64,000 nt of DNA from Alphaproteobacteria bacterium (GCA_012103325.1 WLWY01000010.1:164473-228472); one strand, 5' to 3'; shown: positions 8,343 through 17,120, numbered from the stretch's first letter. Made by a program: numbers and translations. Notes: generated by a model from the sequence alone, not told the origin.

Positions 8343-8729
8343 TCATTGGGACCTGCGGGACGGCACGAGACCACGCGCCAACACACCGTCGACCTGCGCG
8401 ACGAGGTCGGATAGCGCAAACGGCTTCGACAGCACACGGGCACCGCTCGCCAGCACATCGGTCGCCTGTAGGGCTTGCGCCGCAAATCCAGTCACGAATA
8501 AAACCGCCTGCTTGGGTGACCTCTCGAGCAACTGGCGCGCCAAATCGACACCGTTGAGACCGGGCATGTCGACATCGGTCAGCAACAGATCGAATGCCTC
8601 GGTCTCCGCGTACCTCGCCGCCGTTTCACCACTCGGCACGGCATTTACCTCATGCCCCGAACGGCTCAAAGCACGGTCGAGAAAGACCCGCATTGCCTGG
8701 TCGTCTTCGGCGATCAAGATCCTCGCCAT
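8343..8729 (-). CDS. cpdR: CpdR-type single-domain response regulator
   Basis: A 128-residue receiver-only protein. Acidic pocket A-E-D-D, phospho-acceptor Asp in L-L-L-T-D-V-D-M-P-G, T/S in F-V-T-G-F-A, and Lys in V-L-S-K-P-F are all present; the F-V-T-G-F-A-A-Q-A-L and M-A-R-I-L-I-A-E-D-D stretches closely match Caulobacter CpdR. Unphosphorylated CpdR acts as an adaptor that directs substrates to ClpXP at the cell pole. ATG 8729 was chosen because GGAG lies 7-8 bases upstream; the longer frame to 8774 adds a basic, non-homologous leader. It is the strongest sign of the CtrA-controlled alphaproteobacterial cell cycle here. Confidence 0.85.
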   Translation of the reverse strand: MARILIAEDDQAMRVFLDRALSRSGHEVNAVPSGETAARYAETEAFDLLLTDVDMPGLNGVDLARQLLERSPKQAVLFVTGFAAQALQATDVLASGARVLSKPFALSDLVAQVDGVLARGLVPSRRSQ

Positions 8730-9083
8730 CTGCATACTCCGTTCCCGGTCAAAGGGCCGCCGGGTGCCCCGCACGACAACCTGAAATTAAGACCTCAACC
8801 ATGAGGACGTTTGTACAGGGCGCGGATTTCCGTTCCGTAAAGAAATGGAGTTAACATCATCTTATACTCGCGTGAACCATCAACCAATTGAAATAATGCA
8901 ATAAAATAATCTTATGGCGCCAACTCTTTACCAATCAGAAGCCCCTATCCGAGCTCCCGTGATTTGCCCTATCCATCAACGGTCGATGGGACTTCGGTCT
9001 CGCAATCTAAGGCAGTCATATCGACGAAACTGTTAATCATTAATCGTCGCGTCACTGGCATGGTCCTTGCGTTGTCTGGGTCT
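8730..9083. other. Intergenic region between divergent cpdR and transglycosylase genes
   Basis: This 354-base gap holds no convincing ORF. It is clearly more AT-rich than its surroundings, as expected for back-to-back promoters. Near its centre is TTAAC-ATCATC-TTAT, read as ATAA-N7-TTAAC on the minus strand. A TTAATCATTAA stretch lies at about 9036-9046. Confidence 0.6.
8850..8865 (-). promoter_or_regulatory. Possible CtrA-binding site upstream of cpdR
   Basis: On the minus strand the site reads ATAAGATGATGTTAAC, one base from the CtrA consensus TTAA-N7-TTAA(C). It lies about 120 bases upstream of the cpdR start. A regulatory link would make sense biologically, but a single near-match in an AT-rich gap is weak evidence. 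Confidence 0.3.
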
Positions 9084-9860
9084 ATGAATACGATCCTTCC
9101 TATTGCGAAAAACCGACGCCTGCTGGGTCTGGTCTCCGCCACCGCTGTCATGGCTTGCCTGGTCACCCCAGTGCAAGCGCGGCAAACGCTTGAGAATACG
9201 GGTAAACTCTGCAGATCGGCGATTGACGCAGAGGAGCGCCGCAGCCGCATTCCAAAGCAGTTGCTGGCCGCTATCGCTTCCGTGGAATCGGGCCGTTGGG
9301 ACAAGGCCACAAGGGCAAACATTGCCTGGCCATGGACCGTTACGTCGGAGGGCAAAGGCAAATTCTACCCGACCCGGCACGCCGCGATACGAGCCGTTGA
9401 AGCACTCCGTCGGCGTGGTGTCAGCAACATTGATGTCGGCTGTATGCAAATCAACCTCGCATACCATCCCGACGCCTTCGAAACCCTGCATGAAGCCTTC
9501 GAGCCGGCAGCGAACGTTGCCTACGCCGCCGAATTCCTCACGCTTCTACGAAAACAGAAGCGAGGCTGGCAGCACGCCGTACGATTTTATCACTCCTCCG
9601 ATCCCAAGCGGCAACGCTATTACAGCAACAAGGTCTATAAGGCACGGCACGAAATTCGTGCCCATGAGGTGCGGCAGCGGCGCCAGCAGCAACTAGCAAC
9701 CGCACAACAGCGGCGGGACCGCGCAGCGCCAAGCTCAAAAACCGCAAACAGTGGTAACAGCACCAAACCGTTTACGATCTGGCGCCCGCGAAGCTATCGG
9801 GAACAGCGGCGACTCGAGAACAGAGCGCGCAACTGGGCGCTAAGCATCAAGCGCCGTTAG
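9084..9860 (+). CDS. Secreted lytic transglycosylase (SLT fold)
   Basis: A 258-residue protein with a signal peptide ending near V-Q-A-R, then a soluble-lytic-transglycosylase core. The catalytic glutamate is in A-I-A-S-V-E-S-G-R-W and the G-C-M-Q-I-N motif follows about 85 residues later. It would cleave the MurNAc-GlcNAc bond of peptidoglycan in the periplasm. After residue 190 comes a highly basic, Gln/Arg-rich tail with no recognised domain, which could hold the enzyme on the cell wall or a complex. ATG 9084 gives the best signal peptide; ATG 9060 is an alternative. No strong ribosome site. Confidence 0.85.
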   Translation: MNTILPIAKNRRLLGLVSATAVMACLVTPVQARQTLENTGKLCRSAIDAEERRSRIPKQLLAAIASVESGRWDKATRANIAWPWTVTSEGKGKFYPTRHAAIRAVEALRRRGVSNIDVGCMQINLAYHPDAFETLHEAFEPAANVAYAAEFLTLLRKQKRGWQHAVRFYHSSDPKRQRYYSNKVYKARHEIRAHEVRQRRQQQLATAQQRRDRAAPSSKTANSGNSTKPFTIWRPRSYREQRRLENRARNWALSIKRR

Positions 9861-9935
9861 CATAGCGAGATCCCAAACTTGCCAATCCTGTGCCGACAGG
9901 GTACAGGCCATTCGTCGGCAAATAAGGATGTAGAT

Positions 9936-11108
9936 ATGAGTATCGATGTCGCCCAGATACGGGCGGATACGCCAGGATGCGAGGCGCGGCTACACTTCAA
10001 CAATGCAGGCGCATCGCTGCCGCCCGATCCGGTTCTCGACACCGTCATCGCTCATTTGCGCCGGGAAGCGGAGATCGGCGGCTATGAAGCCGCGGCGGAG
10101 GCGAACAGCCGGCTAGAACATTTTTATCAAGCCGCAGCCCGGCTCGTCGGCGGCAAAGCCGAGGAAATCGCCTTCATCGAGAACGCGACCCGGGCTTGGG
10201 ATATGGCGTTTTACGCAATCGACTGGCATGCCGGCGACCAGATCCTGACAGCGCAAGCAGAATACGCCTCTAACTACATCGCCTATCTGCACGTGGCGCA
10301 ACGACACGGCGTCGAGGTCCAGACCGTGCCCAACGATTCCCACGGACAAATATCGGTCGAAGCCCTCGAAAAACAGATCAACGAGCGCACCAAGCTGATC
10401 GCAATCACCCACATCCCAACCAATGGCGGATTGGTCAACCCGGCCGCCGCCGTCGGCAAGGTGGCGAAGGCGCATGGCGTCCCTTTCCTTCTCGACGCCT
10501 GCCAGGCGGTTGGACAAATCCCCATCGACGTCGATGCAATCGGCTGCGATATGCTATCGGCGACGGGGCGGAAGTATCTTCGCGGGCCTCGCGGAACCGG
10601 CTTCCTTTGGGTGCGCGAATCCATGATCGGCGAACTCGACCCGCCTCTGCTCGATCTTCACGCGGCACGCTGGACCGGACCGGACAGCTACGAAGTTCGT
10701 GGCGACGCCCGGCGCTTCGAAAATTGGGAGAGTTTCGTCGCCGGCCGGCTCGGCCTGGCGCAAGCAATCGATTACGCGCTCGATTTGGGTATGGAAAATA
10801 TCCGCGACCGCATCTACGCGCTTGCGACGCAACTTCGCGATGGCCTGGACTCGCTTCCCGGCGCCACAGTCCGTGATCTCGGGCGCGAGCGGTGCGGTAT
10901 CGTTACCTTCACGGTGGAGGGACATGACCCGCAGGCGATCAAGGAAACGCTCGCGGCACAGAGCATAAACGTGTCGGCATCCCGCCGGGCCTCAACTCTC
11001 CTCGATATGACCGAACGGAACCTCGACGTCGTCGTGCGCGCTTCCGTGCACTACTACAACCGCGAAGACGAGGTGGACCGGCTTATCGAGGCCGTAAAAG
11101 CCCTTTAG
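9936..11108 (+). CDS. Class V aminotransferase (cysteine desulfurase / epimerase-like)
   Basis: A 390-residue PLP enzyme of the NifS/CsdA/isopenicillin-epimerase group. Visible motifs: F-N-N-A-G-A-S near the N-terminus, I-E-N-A-T-R-A-W, the I-T-H-I-P-T-N-G-G segment, D-A-C-Q-A-V-G-Q-I-P-I-D, and the PLP lysine in T-G-R-K-Y-L-R-G-P-R-G. No conserved desulfurase cysteine loop is obvious, so a transaminase, epimerase or lyase role is more likely than sulfur transfer. AAGGATG upstream supports ATG 9936. It converges on dgcA with a 4-base overlap, which places it at the edge of a D-glutamate gene group. Confidence 0.82.
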   Translation: MSIDVAQIRADTPGCEARLHFNNAGASLPPDPVLDTVIAHLRREAEIGGYEAAAEANSRLEHFYQAAARLVGGKAEEIAFIENATRAWDMAFYAIDWHAGDQILTAQAEYASNYIAYLHVAQRHGVEVQTVPNDSHGQISVEALEKQINERTKLIAITHIPTNGGLVNPAAAVGKVAKAHGVPFLLDACQAVGQIPIDVDAIGCDMLSATGRKYLRGPRGTGFLWVRESMIGELDPPLLDLHAARWTGPDSYEVRGDARRFENWESFVAGRLGLAQAIDYALDLGMENIRDRIYALATQLRDGLDSLPGATVRDLGRERCGIVTFTVEGHDPQAIKETLAAQSINVSASRRASTLLDMTERNLDVVVRASVHYYNREDEVDRLIEAVKAL

Positions 11109-12085
11109 CCCCAGAGCGCAGGGGTCGACGGGTTTACGATACTGCCGTCATAAACCAGACCATTGGGCTGATCTTTGGCCAGCAGAAGCGGACCATCAAG
11201 ATCGACAACCTCCGCGCCTTGCGCGACCAACACGGCAGGCGCCATCGCAAGCGACGTACCGATCATGCAGCCAATCATGATCGTCATGCCCCACTCGCGC
11301 GCGGCGTCGCGCAATGCTAGCGCTTCGGTAAGGCCGCCGGTCTTGTCCAGCTTGATATTGACCATCTCATACCGGCCGGCCAATGCGTCCAGATCCGCCG
11401 TGGTGTGGCAAGATTCGTCGGCGCAGATCGGCACCGGGTGCTGGCACTCGGCAAGGGCGGCGTCCTTCGCCGCCGGGATCGGCTGCTCGATCATCTCGAC
11501 CCCAAGCGCTGCCAGTTCGGTACTGAACGGCGCGACCATTTCCGGCGACCACCCCTCGTTCGCATCGACGATCAGGCGAGTATTCGGCGCGGCCTCCCGC
11601 ACCGCGGAAACACGGTCAATATCGCCTTCGCCGGTCAGTTTCAGTTTCATCAGCGGACGGAACGCATTTTCCTGCGCCGCCAGCGCCATCTTCTCCGGAA
11701 CATCCAGACTCAGCGTGTAGGCTGTCACAAGCGATGCCGGCGCGGAGAGCCCCGCAAGCTGCCACACCGGCGTTCCCGTCTGCTTTGCCTCAAGATCCCA
11801 CAGCGCACAGTCGAGCGCATTGCGTGCAGCGCCCGCGGGCAATGCGTCCTGCAGGGCCGCCCGGTCGAGCCCGTCGGAAACAGCGCCCGCAAACCGCTCA
11901 ATTTCCGCAACGACTCCCTCGACGGTCTCGTCATAGCGCGCATAGGGCATACATTCCGCGCGTCCGACATGCGCACCATCAGAAATTTCAGCAACGACCA
12001 CTTCCGAGGATGTCCGGCTGCCACGAGAAATCGCAAACGCCTTGGCAAGCGGCCAGGACTGGTGTTCCGCTTTCAGCTTACGCAT
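11105..12085 (-). CDS. dgcA: Dipeptide-epimerase-like enolase-superfamily racemase, DgcA
   Basis: A 326-residue enolase-superfamily enzyme. Signature residues are K-L-K-L at the second strand, I-V-D-A-N-E-G-W, I-E-Q-P-I-P, C-A-D-E-S, and the K-L-D-K-T-G-G lysine; together these mark the muconate-lactonising / Ala-Glu epimerase branch. Its start lies 3 bases after the stop of the DUF1611 gene dgcN. That pair matches the DgcN-DgcA system described for D-glutamate catabolism, in which DgcN N-acetylates D-Glu and DgcA converts N-acetyl-D-Glu to N-acetyl-L-Glu. If this assignment is wrong, L-Ala-D/L-Glu epimerase is the next choice. Confidence 0.82.
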   Translation of the reverse strand: MRKLKAEHQSWPLAKAFAISRGSRTSSEVVVAEISDGAHVGRAECMPYARYDETVEGVVAEIERFAGAVSDGLDRAALQDALPAGAARNALDCALWDLEAKQTGTPVWQLAGLSAPASLVTAYTLSLDVPEKMALAAQENAFRPLMKLKLTGEGDIDRVSAVREAAPNTRLIVDANEGWSPEMVAPFSTELAALGVEMIEQPIPAAKDAALAECQHPVPICADESCHTTADLDALAGRYEMVNIKLDKTGGLTEALALRDAAREWGMTIMIGCMIGTSLAMAPAVLVAQGAEVVDLDGPLLLAKDQPNGLVYDGSIVNPSTPALWG

Positions 12086-12088
12086 GCA

Positions 12089-13087
12089 TCAGTCCAACGC
12101 GTCGACAAGCCTTGCCGCGCCATGACGAAACGCATCGACGCAGGGCAATCCGAGTTTCGCTTCGATGTCCCGCAGCAGACGGTCCGCTTCGTCTTCGGCA
12201 AGCGCCGACGTATTGACCGAAACGCCAATGCAGCGAATATCCGGATTGGTGAGGCGGCCGGACGCGATATTGGCGTCGATGACGGCCTGGAGATCGGGCA
12301 TCGGAATATCCGGCGTGCCGCGCATATGCGGCCGGGTTGGCTCATGGCACAGCACGATCACGTCCGGCTGCGAACCATGTAGAAGCCCCAGCGTCACCCC
12401 AGCATAGGCGGCATGATACAGCGAGCCCTGGCCCTCGATGATATCCCAATGGTCCGCGTCATTGTCGGGCGACAGCCATTCCGTTGCGCCGGAAATAAAG
12501 TCGGCAACGACCGCGTCCACAGAAACGCCGTCGCCGGCGATGAAAATACCGGTCTGGCCCGTCGCGCGGAAATCCGCCTTCATACCGCGCGCCTTCATTT
12601 CCTTTTCGATGGCGAGCGATGTAAACATCTTACCGACCGAGACATCGGTGCCGACGGTCAGCAGACGTTTGCCGCTGCGCCGTCTTCCCTTACCGGTCGC
12701 GAAATCGCGGGTCGGATGCCGCGCGTCGTACAATTGGCGGCCGAGCCGCTCCGCTTTCTCGGCGATGCCGGGAAGGTCGCTCAGGCGCATGTGCAGGCCG
12801 CTCGCGATATCCATGCCGAGATCGAGCGCCTTGTCGAGGGTCGATATCCAAGTCTCGGGCAAATACCCACCCTGGTTCACCACCCCTACGATCAGCGTCT
12901 TCGCGCCCGCCGCCGCCGCATCCTCCAGCGTCATATCGGGCAGGCCGATATCCGCCTGGCATCCTTCGAACCGCAATTGTCCCAGGCACCATTCCGGCCG
13001 CCATTTGGCGACGCCGTTGGCGGTCTTGGCCGCCAGCTGGTCCGCCGCGTCGCCCAGAAACATCAGATATGGATGTGCTATGCTCAC
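12089..13087 (-). CDS. dgcN: DUF1611 protein, DgcN-type D-glutamate N-acyltransferase
   Basis: A 332-residue DUF1611 protein. It has a Rossmann-like N-terminal half with L-I-V-G-V-V-N-Q-G-G and a P-loop-like G-T-D-V-S-V-G-K-M segment starting near residue 146, then E-G-Q-G-S-L-Y-H and C-H-E-P-T-R motifs conserved in the family. It is followed after 3 bases by the epimerase gene. The known pair uses DgcN to acylate D-glutamate before racemisation; that role is inferred from gene pairing and family, not from any catalytic residue I can prove. Confidence 0.8.
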   Translation of the reverse strand: MSIAHPYLMFLGDAADQLAAKTANGVAKWRPEWCLGQLRFEGCQADIGLPDMTLEDAAAAGAKTLIVGVVNQGGYLPETWISTLDKALDLGMDIASGLHMRLSDLPGIAEKAERLGRQLYDARHPTRDFATGKGRRRSGKRLLTVGTDVSVGKMFTSLAIEKEMKARGMKADFRATGQTGIFIAGDGVSVDAVVADFISGATEWLSPDNDADHWDIIEGQGSLYHAAYAGVTLGLLHGSQPDVIVLCHEPTRPHMRGTPDIPMPDLQAVIDANIASGRLTNPDIRCIGVSVNTSALAEDEADRLLRDIEAKLGLPCVDAFRHGAARLVDALD

Positions 13088-13123
13088 CGTTCGATACTCC
13101 CTCTTTCGCGCCGCGAAAACCCG

Positions 13124-14485
13124 TTAGGTCTTCGCGGCGGTTTTCTTTGCTTTTCCCTTTCGGCGTCCAGTCGTGACGGCGCGCAAGGCGTCATACAGGA
13201 TCGATAGAGCCCGGTCGACCTCGGCGTCACTGCTGCTCATCGGCGGCACCAGACGAATCACGTTCTTTAAATCACGAACCCCGCGTGTCTGAAATATCAA
13301 ACCATGCGACAGGCAATATTCGAACATTGCCGCGACTTCTTTGTCGGCGGGCGTTTTCTTCACTCGGTCCGTGACGAATTCGATCCCCAGAAGCACACCG
13401 CGCCCTCGAATATCGCCAATCAGCTCGAATTCCTGCGCCATTTTGCGGAAGGCGCGCTTAATCCGGCGTTCGATCCGCGCTGCCCGGCCGGGCATGTCCT
13501 CCTCGACCGTGATTTTCAGGCTTTCCTCACCCGACGCACAGAGAATGGGGTCGGTCGCATGGCTGCGGGTGGCGAAGTACCCCGCATCGACCGCCGCGGC
13601 GGCGACCCTATCGGTAGTGCAAACCGCACTGATCGGCAGACCGCCGCCAAAATGCTTCGAAATCGTGATGATATCCGGCGCGACACCTTCTTCATGCTGG
13701 AAGCCGAACATCTTACCCGTCTTGCCCAAGCCGGTCTGCGACTCGTCGAAGATCAACAGCATGCCACGGTCGTCGCACGCCTTTCGTACCGCCTCATAAT
13801 ATCCCTTGGGCGGCACGATCACGCCGCCGGCGCTCAAGATGGGTTCGGCGATAAACGCCGCCGGCTTCGCGGTAAAATTCGCATCTGCCATTTCCATGCC
13901 CGATTCCAGGCACTGAAATTTGCAACTCGGATACTTCAGACCGACCGGGCAACGGTAGCAATAGGGCGCCAGGATCGATGCGGTCGCCGGCGCGACGATA
14001 CTGTGTTTTTGCCGTGTCCAGTTGAACGAAATCGACCGGGTCAGATAGGACGTCGACCCGTGCAAACCCGCATGCAACCCCACAACATCCAAGCCCCCTG
14101 TCGCTTTTCGGGCAAGATCGATGGAGGCCTCGATCGAATCGCTACCGCTGACCAGGAACAGTGACTTGGAGAGCGGTTTCGGCAACAGTTTGCCAAGCGT
14201 TTCATGGAGTTTAAGCCTCGGGACATGCAACAGCGCGTTCGACGCGTGCATCATCGACGTCAGGGTCTTCTCTATCGCGGCGATAATGCGCGGATGCTGA
14301 TGCCCGAGCGCGGCTCCCATTTGCCCGGACTGAAAATCCAGATAGTCGTTCCCTTCCGTGTCGGTAACGATGCTGCCCTTCGATTTCTCGAGAACCGGAC
14401 GGTTTTCCAACCCGCCCATATAGCTTCCCGACTCCGTCGGAAACATCCAGCGATCGACGATCTTTTTTATTCTGTTCTTGTTCAT
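13124..14485 (-). CDS. Class III aminotransferase, 2,2-dialkylglycine-decarboxylase-like
   Basis: A 453-residue PLP enzyme of the ornithine/GABA aminotransferase class. Hallmarks: L-D-F-Q-S-G-Q-M, H-A-S-N-A-L-L-H-V-P, a G-S-D-S-I-E-A-S phosphate-binding loop, the D-E-S-Q-T-G strand, and the PLP lysine in I-T-I-S-K-H-F-G-G-G-L-P. An uncommon cysteine-bearing insert (P-Y-C-Y-R-C-P-V then C-K-F-Q-C-L-E) is shared with dialkylglycine decarboxylase-like proteins. The C-terminus ends in a basic tail G-R-R-K-G-K-A-K-K. It sits 36 bases upstream of dgcN on the same strand, so it may process the same amino acids. A palindromic repeat lies just upstream. Confidence 0.85.
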   Translation of the reverse strand: MNKNRIKKIVDRWMFPTESGSYMGGLENRPVLEKSKGSIVTDTEGNDYLDFQSGQMGAALGHQHPRIIAAIEKTLTSMMHASNALLHVPRLKLHETLGKLLPKPLSKSLFLVSGSDSIEASIDLARKATGGLDVVGLHAGLHGSTSYLTRSISFNWTRQKHSIVAPATASILAPYCYRCPVGLKYPSCKFQCLESGMEMADANFTAKPAAFIAEPILSAGGVIVPPKGYYEAVRKACDDRGMLLIFDESQTGLGKTGKMFGFQHEEGVAPDIITISKHFGGGLPISAVCTTDRVAAAAVDAGYFATRSHATDPILCASGEESLKITVEEDMPGRAARIERRIKRAFRKMAQEFELIGDIRGRGVLLGIEFVTDRVKKTPADKEVAAMFEYCLSHGLIFQTRGVRDLKNVIRLVPPMSSSDAEVDRALSILYDALRAVTTGRRKGKAKKTAAKT

Positions 14486-14496
14486 CTCTTCCTCCC

Positions 14497-14629
14497 AGTG
14501 TCCTAATCGTGAAATTCAAAGAATTGAATTTCGCGTAAATCAGCACACCAGCTATTTGCTTCTAGTGTGATTCAGATCCTAAATTCCGCCGCATTCGATG
14601 CGGCGAATTTCAGAATCATCACACTAGGA
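14497..14629. repeat. 133-bp palindromic interspersed repeat, copy 1
   Basis: This segment is repeated at 63618-63750 with about 16 differences by eye. It begins AGTGTCCT and ends ACACTAGGA. It contains a hairpin GAAATTCAA...TTGAATTTC, and a right-hand part that is nearly one continuous palindrome: CTAGTGTGATTC at 14562 pairs with the terminal GAATCATCACACTAG around a CCGCAT-tcg-ATGCGG tip. It lies between the class III aminotransferase start and the adenylate cyclase stop. No ORF inside is credible; the class III gene's apparent upstream extension comes from this repeat. Confidence 0.9.
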
Positions 14630-14636
14630 AGAGATG

Positions 14637-15965
14637 CTACGAAAGTGTCTCCGGCATATCCAGCGTGAACAATTCCTGTTCTCGATCGAGACCACGAAGC
14701 TGATGGCTGCCGACGGATACCAATCGGCCCGTACATTGCGTTGCCGCATCCGCAAACGTGCTGGAAACGAGCAAGCGTCGACCAATCTTGTCGCAAAGGT
14801 TTTCGATCCGGCTCGCCTCATTCACCGCAGGTCCGATCACCGTGAAATCGAGCCGGTCATAGGCGCCGACATTGCCGTACAGCACGTCGCCCAGATGCAA
14901 AGCGACATCGACGGCCATAGTCGGCTTTCCGTCTGTGGCACGGGCCGCGTTCAGCAAATCCGTTCGCTGAAGCGTCTCCCATGCGGCATCGAGTGTATCT
15001 CGACAAATCGAGTCGTCCGTCTTGTCGCTTAAATCGAACGTCGCCAGCAAACCGTCACCGAGGAACTTCAATACCTGGCCGCCATGTTGGACAATCGGCC
15101 GCGCCATGCATTCAAGGTAATCATCGAGCATCGGCACCAGTTCGTCGCGCGGCACCTCTTCGGTCAGCGCCGTAAATCCACGCAGATCGGCGAAAAAGAT
15201 CACGGCATGAATAACCTGAACGGAACCGCGCCTAATCTCGCCATTAAGGATGCGCTTGCCCGCCTCGGGCCCAATATAGGTATCGGCAACGTTGCGTGTG
15301 ATCTGATCGCTCAGGATCGACTTAATCGTCAGGGCAAGCCGCGGTTGAAGACGGTCGAGCACGGCTATTTCCTCGTCGCGAAAACCTTCCGGCCGATCCG
15401 TCGTCCACGATGTAAGAACGCCAGTTTGACGCTGAAATAGTTCTGTATCCCCAAATGGCAAAATCCGCGCGACGTAATCGGTTCCACCTTGATCCCGAAA
15501 CGTCTCCAGAAGGCCGAAATCGACTTCGGCATTGGGGCCAACCAATCGCCGCCGCAAGGCGTACAGATCGTGCTCGAGCATATAGGAAAACGGACTGGCT
15601 TTCCAATCCAGCGTCGCCTCATCCGTACGCGCGATTTCATCGCGCTGTACACCTTCTTCACGCAGCCACCGATAGGTGAGCGCCTCGAAACTGGGATGCA
15701 GGGTGCGCATGGCAATATGACCACGCCACAGCGGAATACCGAGCGCACGGACCCCTTCGCAAAACCCCGCAAGCAGATCGTCCAGAGTTGAACCGCGCAG
15801 TCCTTGCTGGACCAACCAATCGCTTAAAGCCTGGACCCGCGGACCGTCGCTTCGCAAATCATTCGGTCGTGCGGCGTCAATATCGTTCGGCAATGGTTTA
15901 CTCCACCAGCTTCCGTGCAAAATGCGAACGCCATACCACGACATAGGCGCTGTCACTCGCAACAT
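14637..15965 (-). CDS. Class III adenylate cyclase with an N-terminal sensor-like region
   Basis: A 442-residue protein. The C-terminal cyclase domain (about residues 250-425) has both metal-binding aspartates (F-F-A-D-L-R-G-F and F-L-G-D-G), the adenine-selecting Lys (L-K-F-L-G-D) and Asp (L-D-F-T-V-I-G), and the transition-state Asn/Arg in N-E-A-S-R-I. It should therefore make cAMP. The first 200 residues have no transmembrane segment and no named domain that I recognise; they resemble the cytosolic N-terminus seen in other alphaproteobacterial cyclases. The start is uncertain, since no strong ribosome site precedes ATG 15965. The stop is 8 bases from the repeat. Confidence 0.88.
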   Translation of the reverse strand: MLRVTAPMSWYGVRILHGSWWSKPLPNDIDAARPNDLRSDGPRVQALSDWLVQQGLRGSTLDDLLAGFCEGVRALGIPLWRGHIAMRTLHPSFEALTYRWLREEGVQRDEIARTDEATLDWKASPFSYMLEHDLYALRRRLVGPNAEVDFGLLETFRDQGGTDYVARILPFGDTELFQRQTGVLTSWTTDRPEGFRDEEIAVLDRLQPRLALTIKSILSDQITRNVADTYIGPEAGKRILNGEIRRGSVQVIHAVIFFADLRGFTALTEEVPRDELVPMLDDYLECMARPIVQHGGQVLKFLGDGLLATFDLSDKTDDSICRDTLDAAWETLQRTDLLNAARATDGKPTMAVDVALHLGDVLYGNVGAYDRLDFTVIGPAVNEASRIENLCDKIGRRLLVSSTFADAATQCTGRLVSVGSHQLRGLDREQELFTLDMPETLS

Positions 15966-16022
15966 AGGCTTGAAATTCTAAATTACCAGCCATTCAAGTA
16001 GCTGCTTCAAATGAATTATTTG

Positions 16023-16038
16023 CCGTACACCTGTACGG
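16023..16038. promoter_or_regulatory. Perfect inverted repeat upstream of the adenylate cyclase
   Basis: CCGTACA-CC-TGTACGG is a perfect 7-base inverted repeat, 58 bases upstream of the cyclase start and 51 bases downstream of the GDP-fucose synthase stop. It may be an operator or a short hairpin; there is no T-tract for termination. Confidence 0.35.
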
Positions 16039-16088
16039 TGAAACAGCTGTATTCAGGGCAAAAATACCTAAAGGAACTGTAAAGCACA

Positions 16089-17042
16089 CTATTCAGCGGC
16101 GAGCGCCCCGCCCTGCTCCAGATACCATTCATATGTGCTTGCAATACCGTCGCGCAGCCCGATCTTGGCACGCCATCCCAGCGCAGCCAGCCGCCCGACA
16201 TCAAGCCATTTGCGCGGCGTGCCATCCGGCTTGCTGGTATCGAATGCAAGCGCGCCCTGAAACCCGACGACATCGCAGACGGTTTCGACGAGCTCGCGAA
16301 TTGTCACGTCGTCGCCGACACCAACGTTGAGCGCGATCGAATCATCATACCGGCTCATGCAAAACAGCGTCGCATCGGCAAGATCGTCGACATGCAGGAA
16401 CTCGCGGCGCGGGTTTCCGGTGCCCCAGACCGCCATCTCCGCGGCGCCCGACACTTTCGCCTCATGCGCTTTGCGAATGAGTGCTGGCAGGACGTGGCCT
16501 GTTTCGAGATCGAAGTTATCACCGGGGCCATAGATATTTGTCGGCATCACGGCGATTGCGTTGAAACCATGTTGCCGACGATACGCTTCGCACATCTTCA
16601 GCCCAGCGATTTTCGCGATCGCGTATGCTTCGTTCGTCGGCTCCAACTCACCCGTCAGCAAATACTCCTCGCGGATCGGTTGCGGCGCCAATTTTGGGTA
16701 GATACAGGACGACCCGAGGAAAAGCAGTTTCTCAGCATCATGCCGCCACGCAGCGTCGATCACATTGATCTGAATAGCCAGGTTGTCGTGAATGAACGCA
16801 GCCGGCTGGGTATTGTTGGCCTGGATACCGCCAACCTTTGCCGCAGCGAGAAACACATATTCCGGTTTCTCTGCCGTAAAGAATTCATCGACAGCCGCGC
16901 CATCACACAGATCGAGCTCGGCGCGCGTACGGGTAATGATATTCCGATGCCCTGCCGCGATCAGCGCGCGATGAATGGCCGAACCGACCAATCCACGGTG
17001 CCCAGCAATAAAAACGCGCGATGCTTTGTCGAATCCGGCCAT
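16089..17042 (-). CDS. fcl: GDP-L-fucose synthase
   Basis: A 317-residue extended SDR that converts GDP-4-keto-6-deoxy-D-mannose to GDP-L-fucose for surface polysaccharide. The N-terminal V-F-I-A-G-H-R-G-L-V-G-S-A, the A-A-A-K-V-G-G-I segment, L-G-S-S-C-I-Y-P, the catalytic Y-A-I-A-K, and the P-T-N-I-Y-G-P-G-D-N-F motif are all intact. Length is normal. It stands alone: no GDP-mannose 4,6-dehydratase or glycosyltransferase is next to it, so the substrate must be made elsewhere. AGGTGATCGGAA precedes the ATG. Confidence 0.96.
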   Translation of the reverse strand: MAGFDKASRVFIAGHRGLVGSAIHRALIAAGHRNIITRTRAELDLCDGAAVDEFFTAEKPEYVFLAAAKVGGIQANNTQPAAFIHDNLAIQINVIDAAWRHDAEKLLFLGSSCIYPKLAPQPIREEYLLTGELEPTNEAYAIAKIAGLKMCEAYRRQHGFNAIAVMPTNIYGPGDNFDLETGHVLPALIRKAHEAKVSGAAEMAVWGTGNPRREFLHVDDLADATLFCMSRYDDSIALNVGVGDDVTIRELVETVCDVVGFQGALAFDTSKPDGTPRKWLDVGRLAALGWRAKIGLRDGIASTYEWYLEQGGALAAE

Positions 17043-17120
17043 TTCCGATCACCTGCAATCACTCACGACGCAACATACCGCGGTCCTGCAATTTCGGAAA
17101 TGCCTGGGTACGATGCGTCG

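Noticed and set aside
13108..13140. Hairpin over the class III aminotransferase stop as a terminator
   Set aside because: The stem is modest and there is no T-tract on the minus strand; dgcN follows only 36 bases later.
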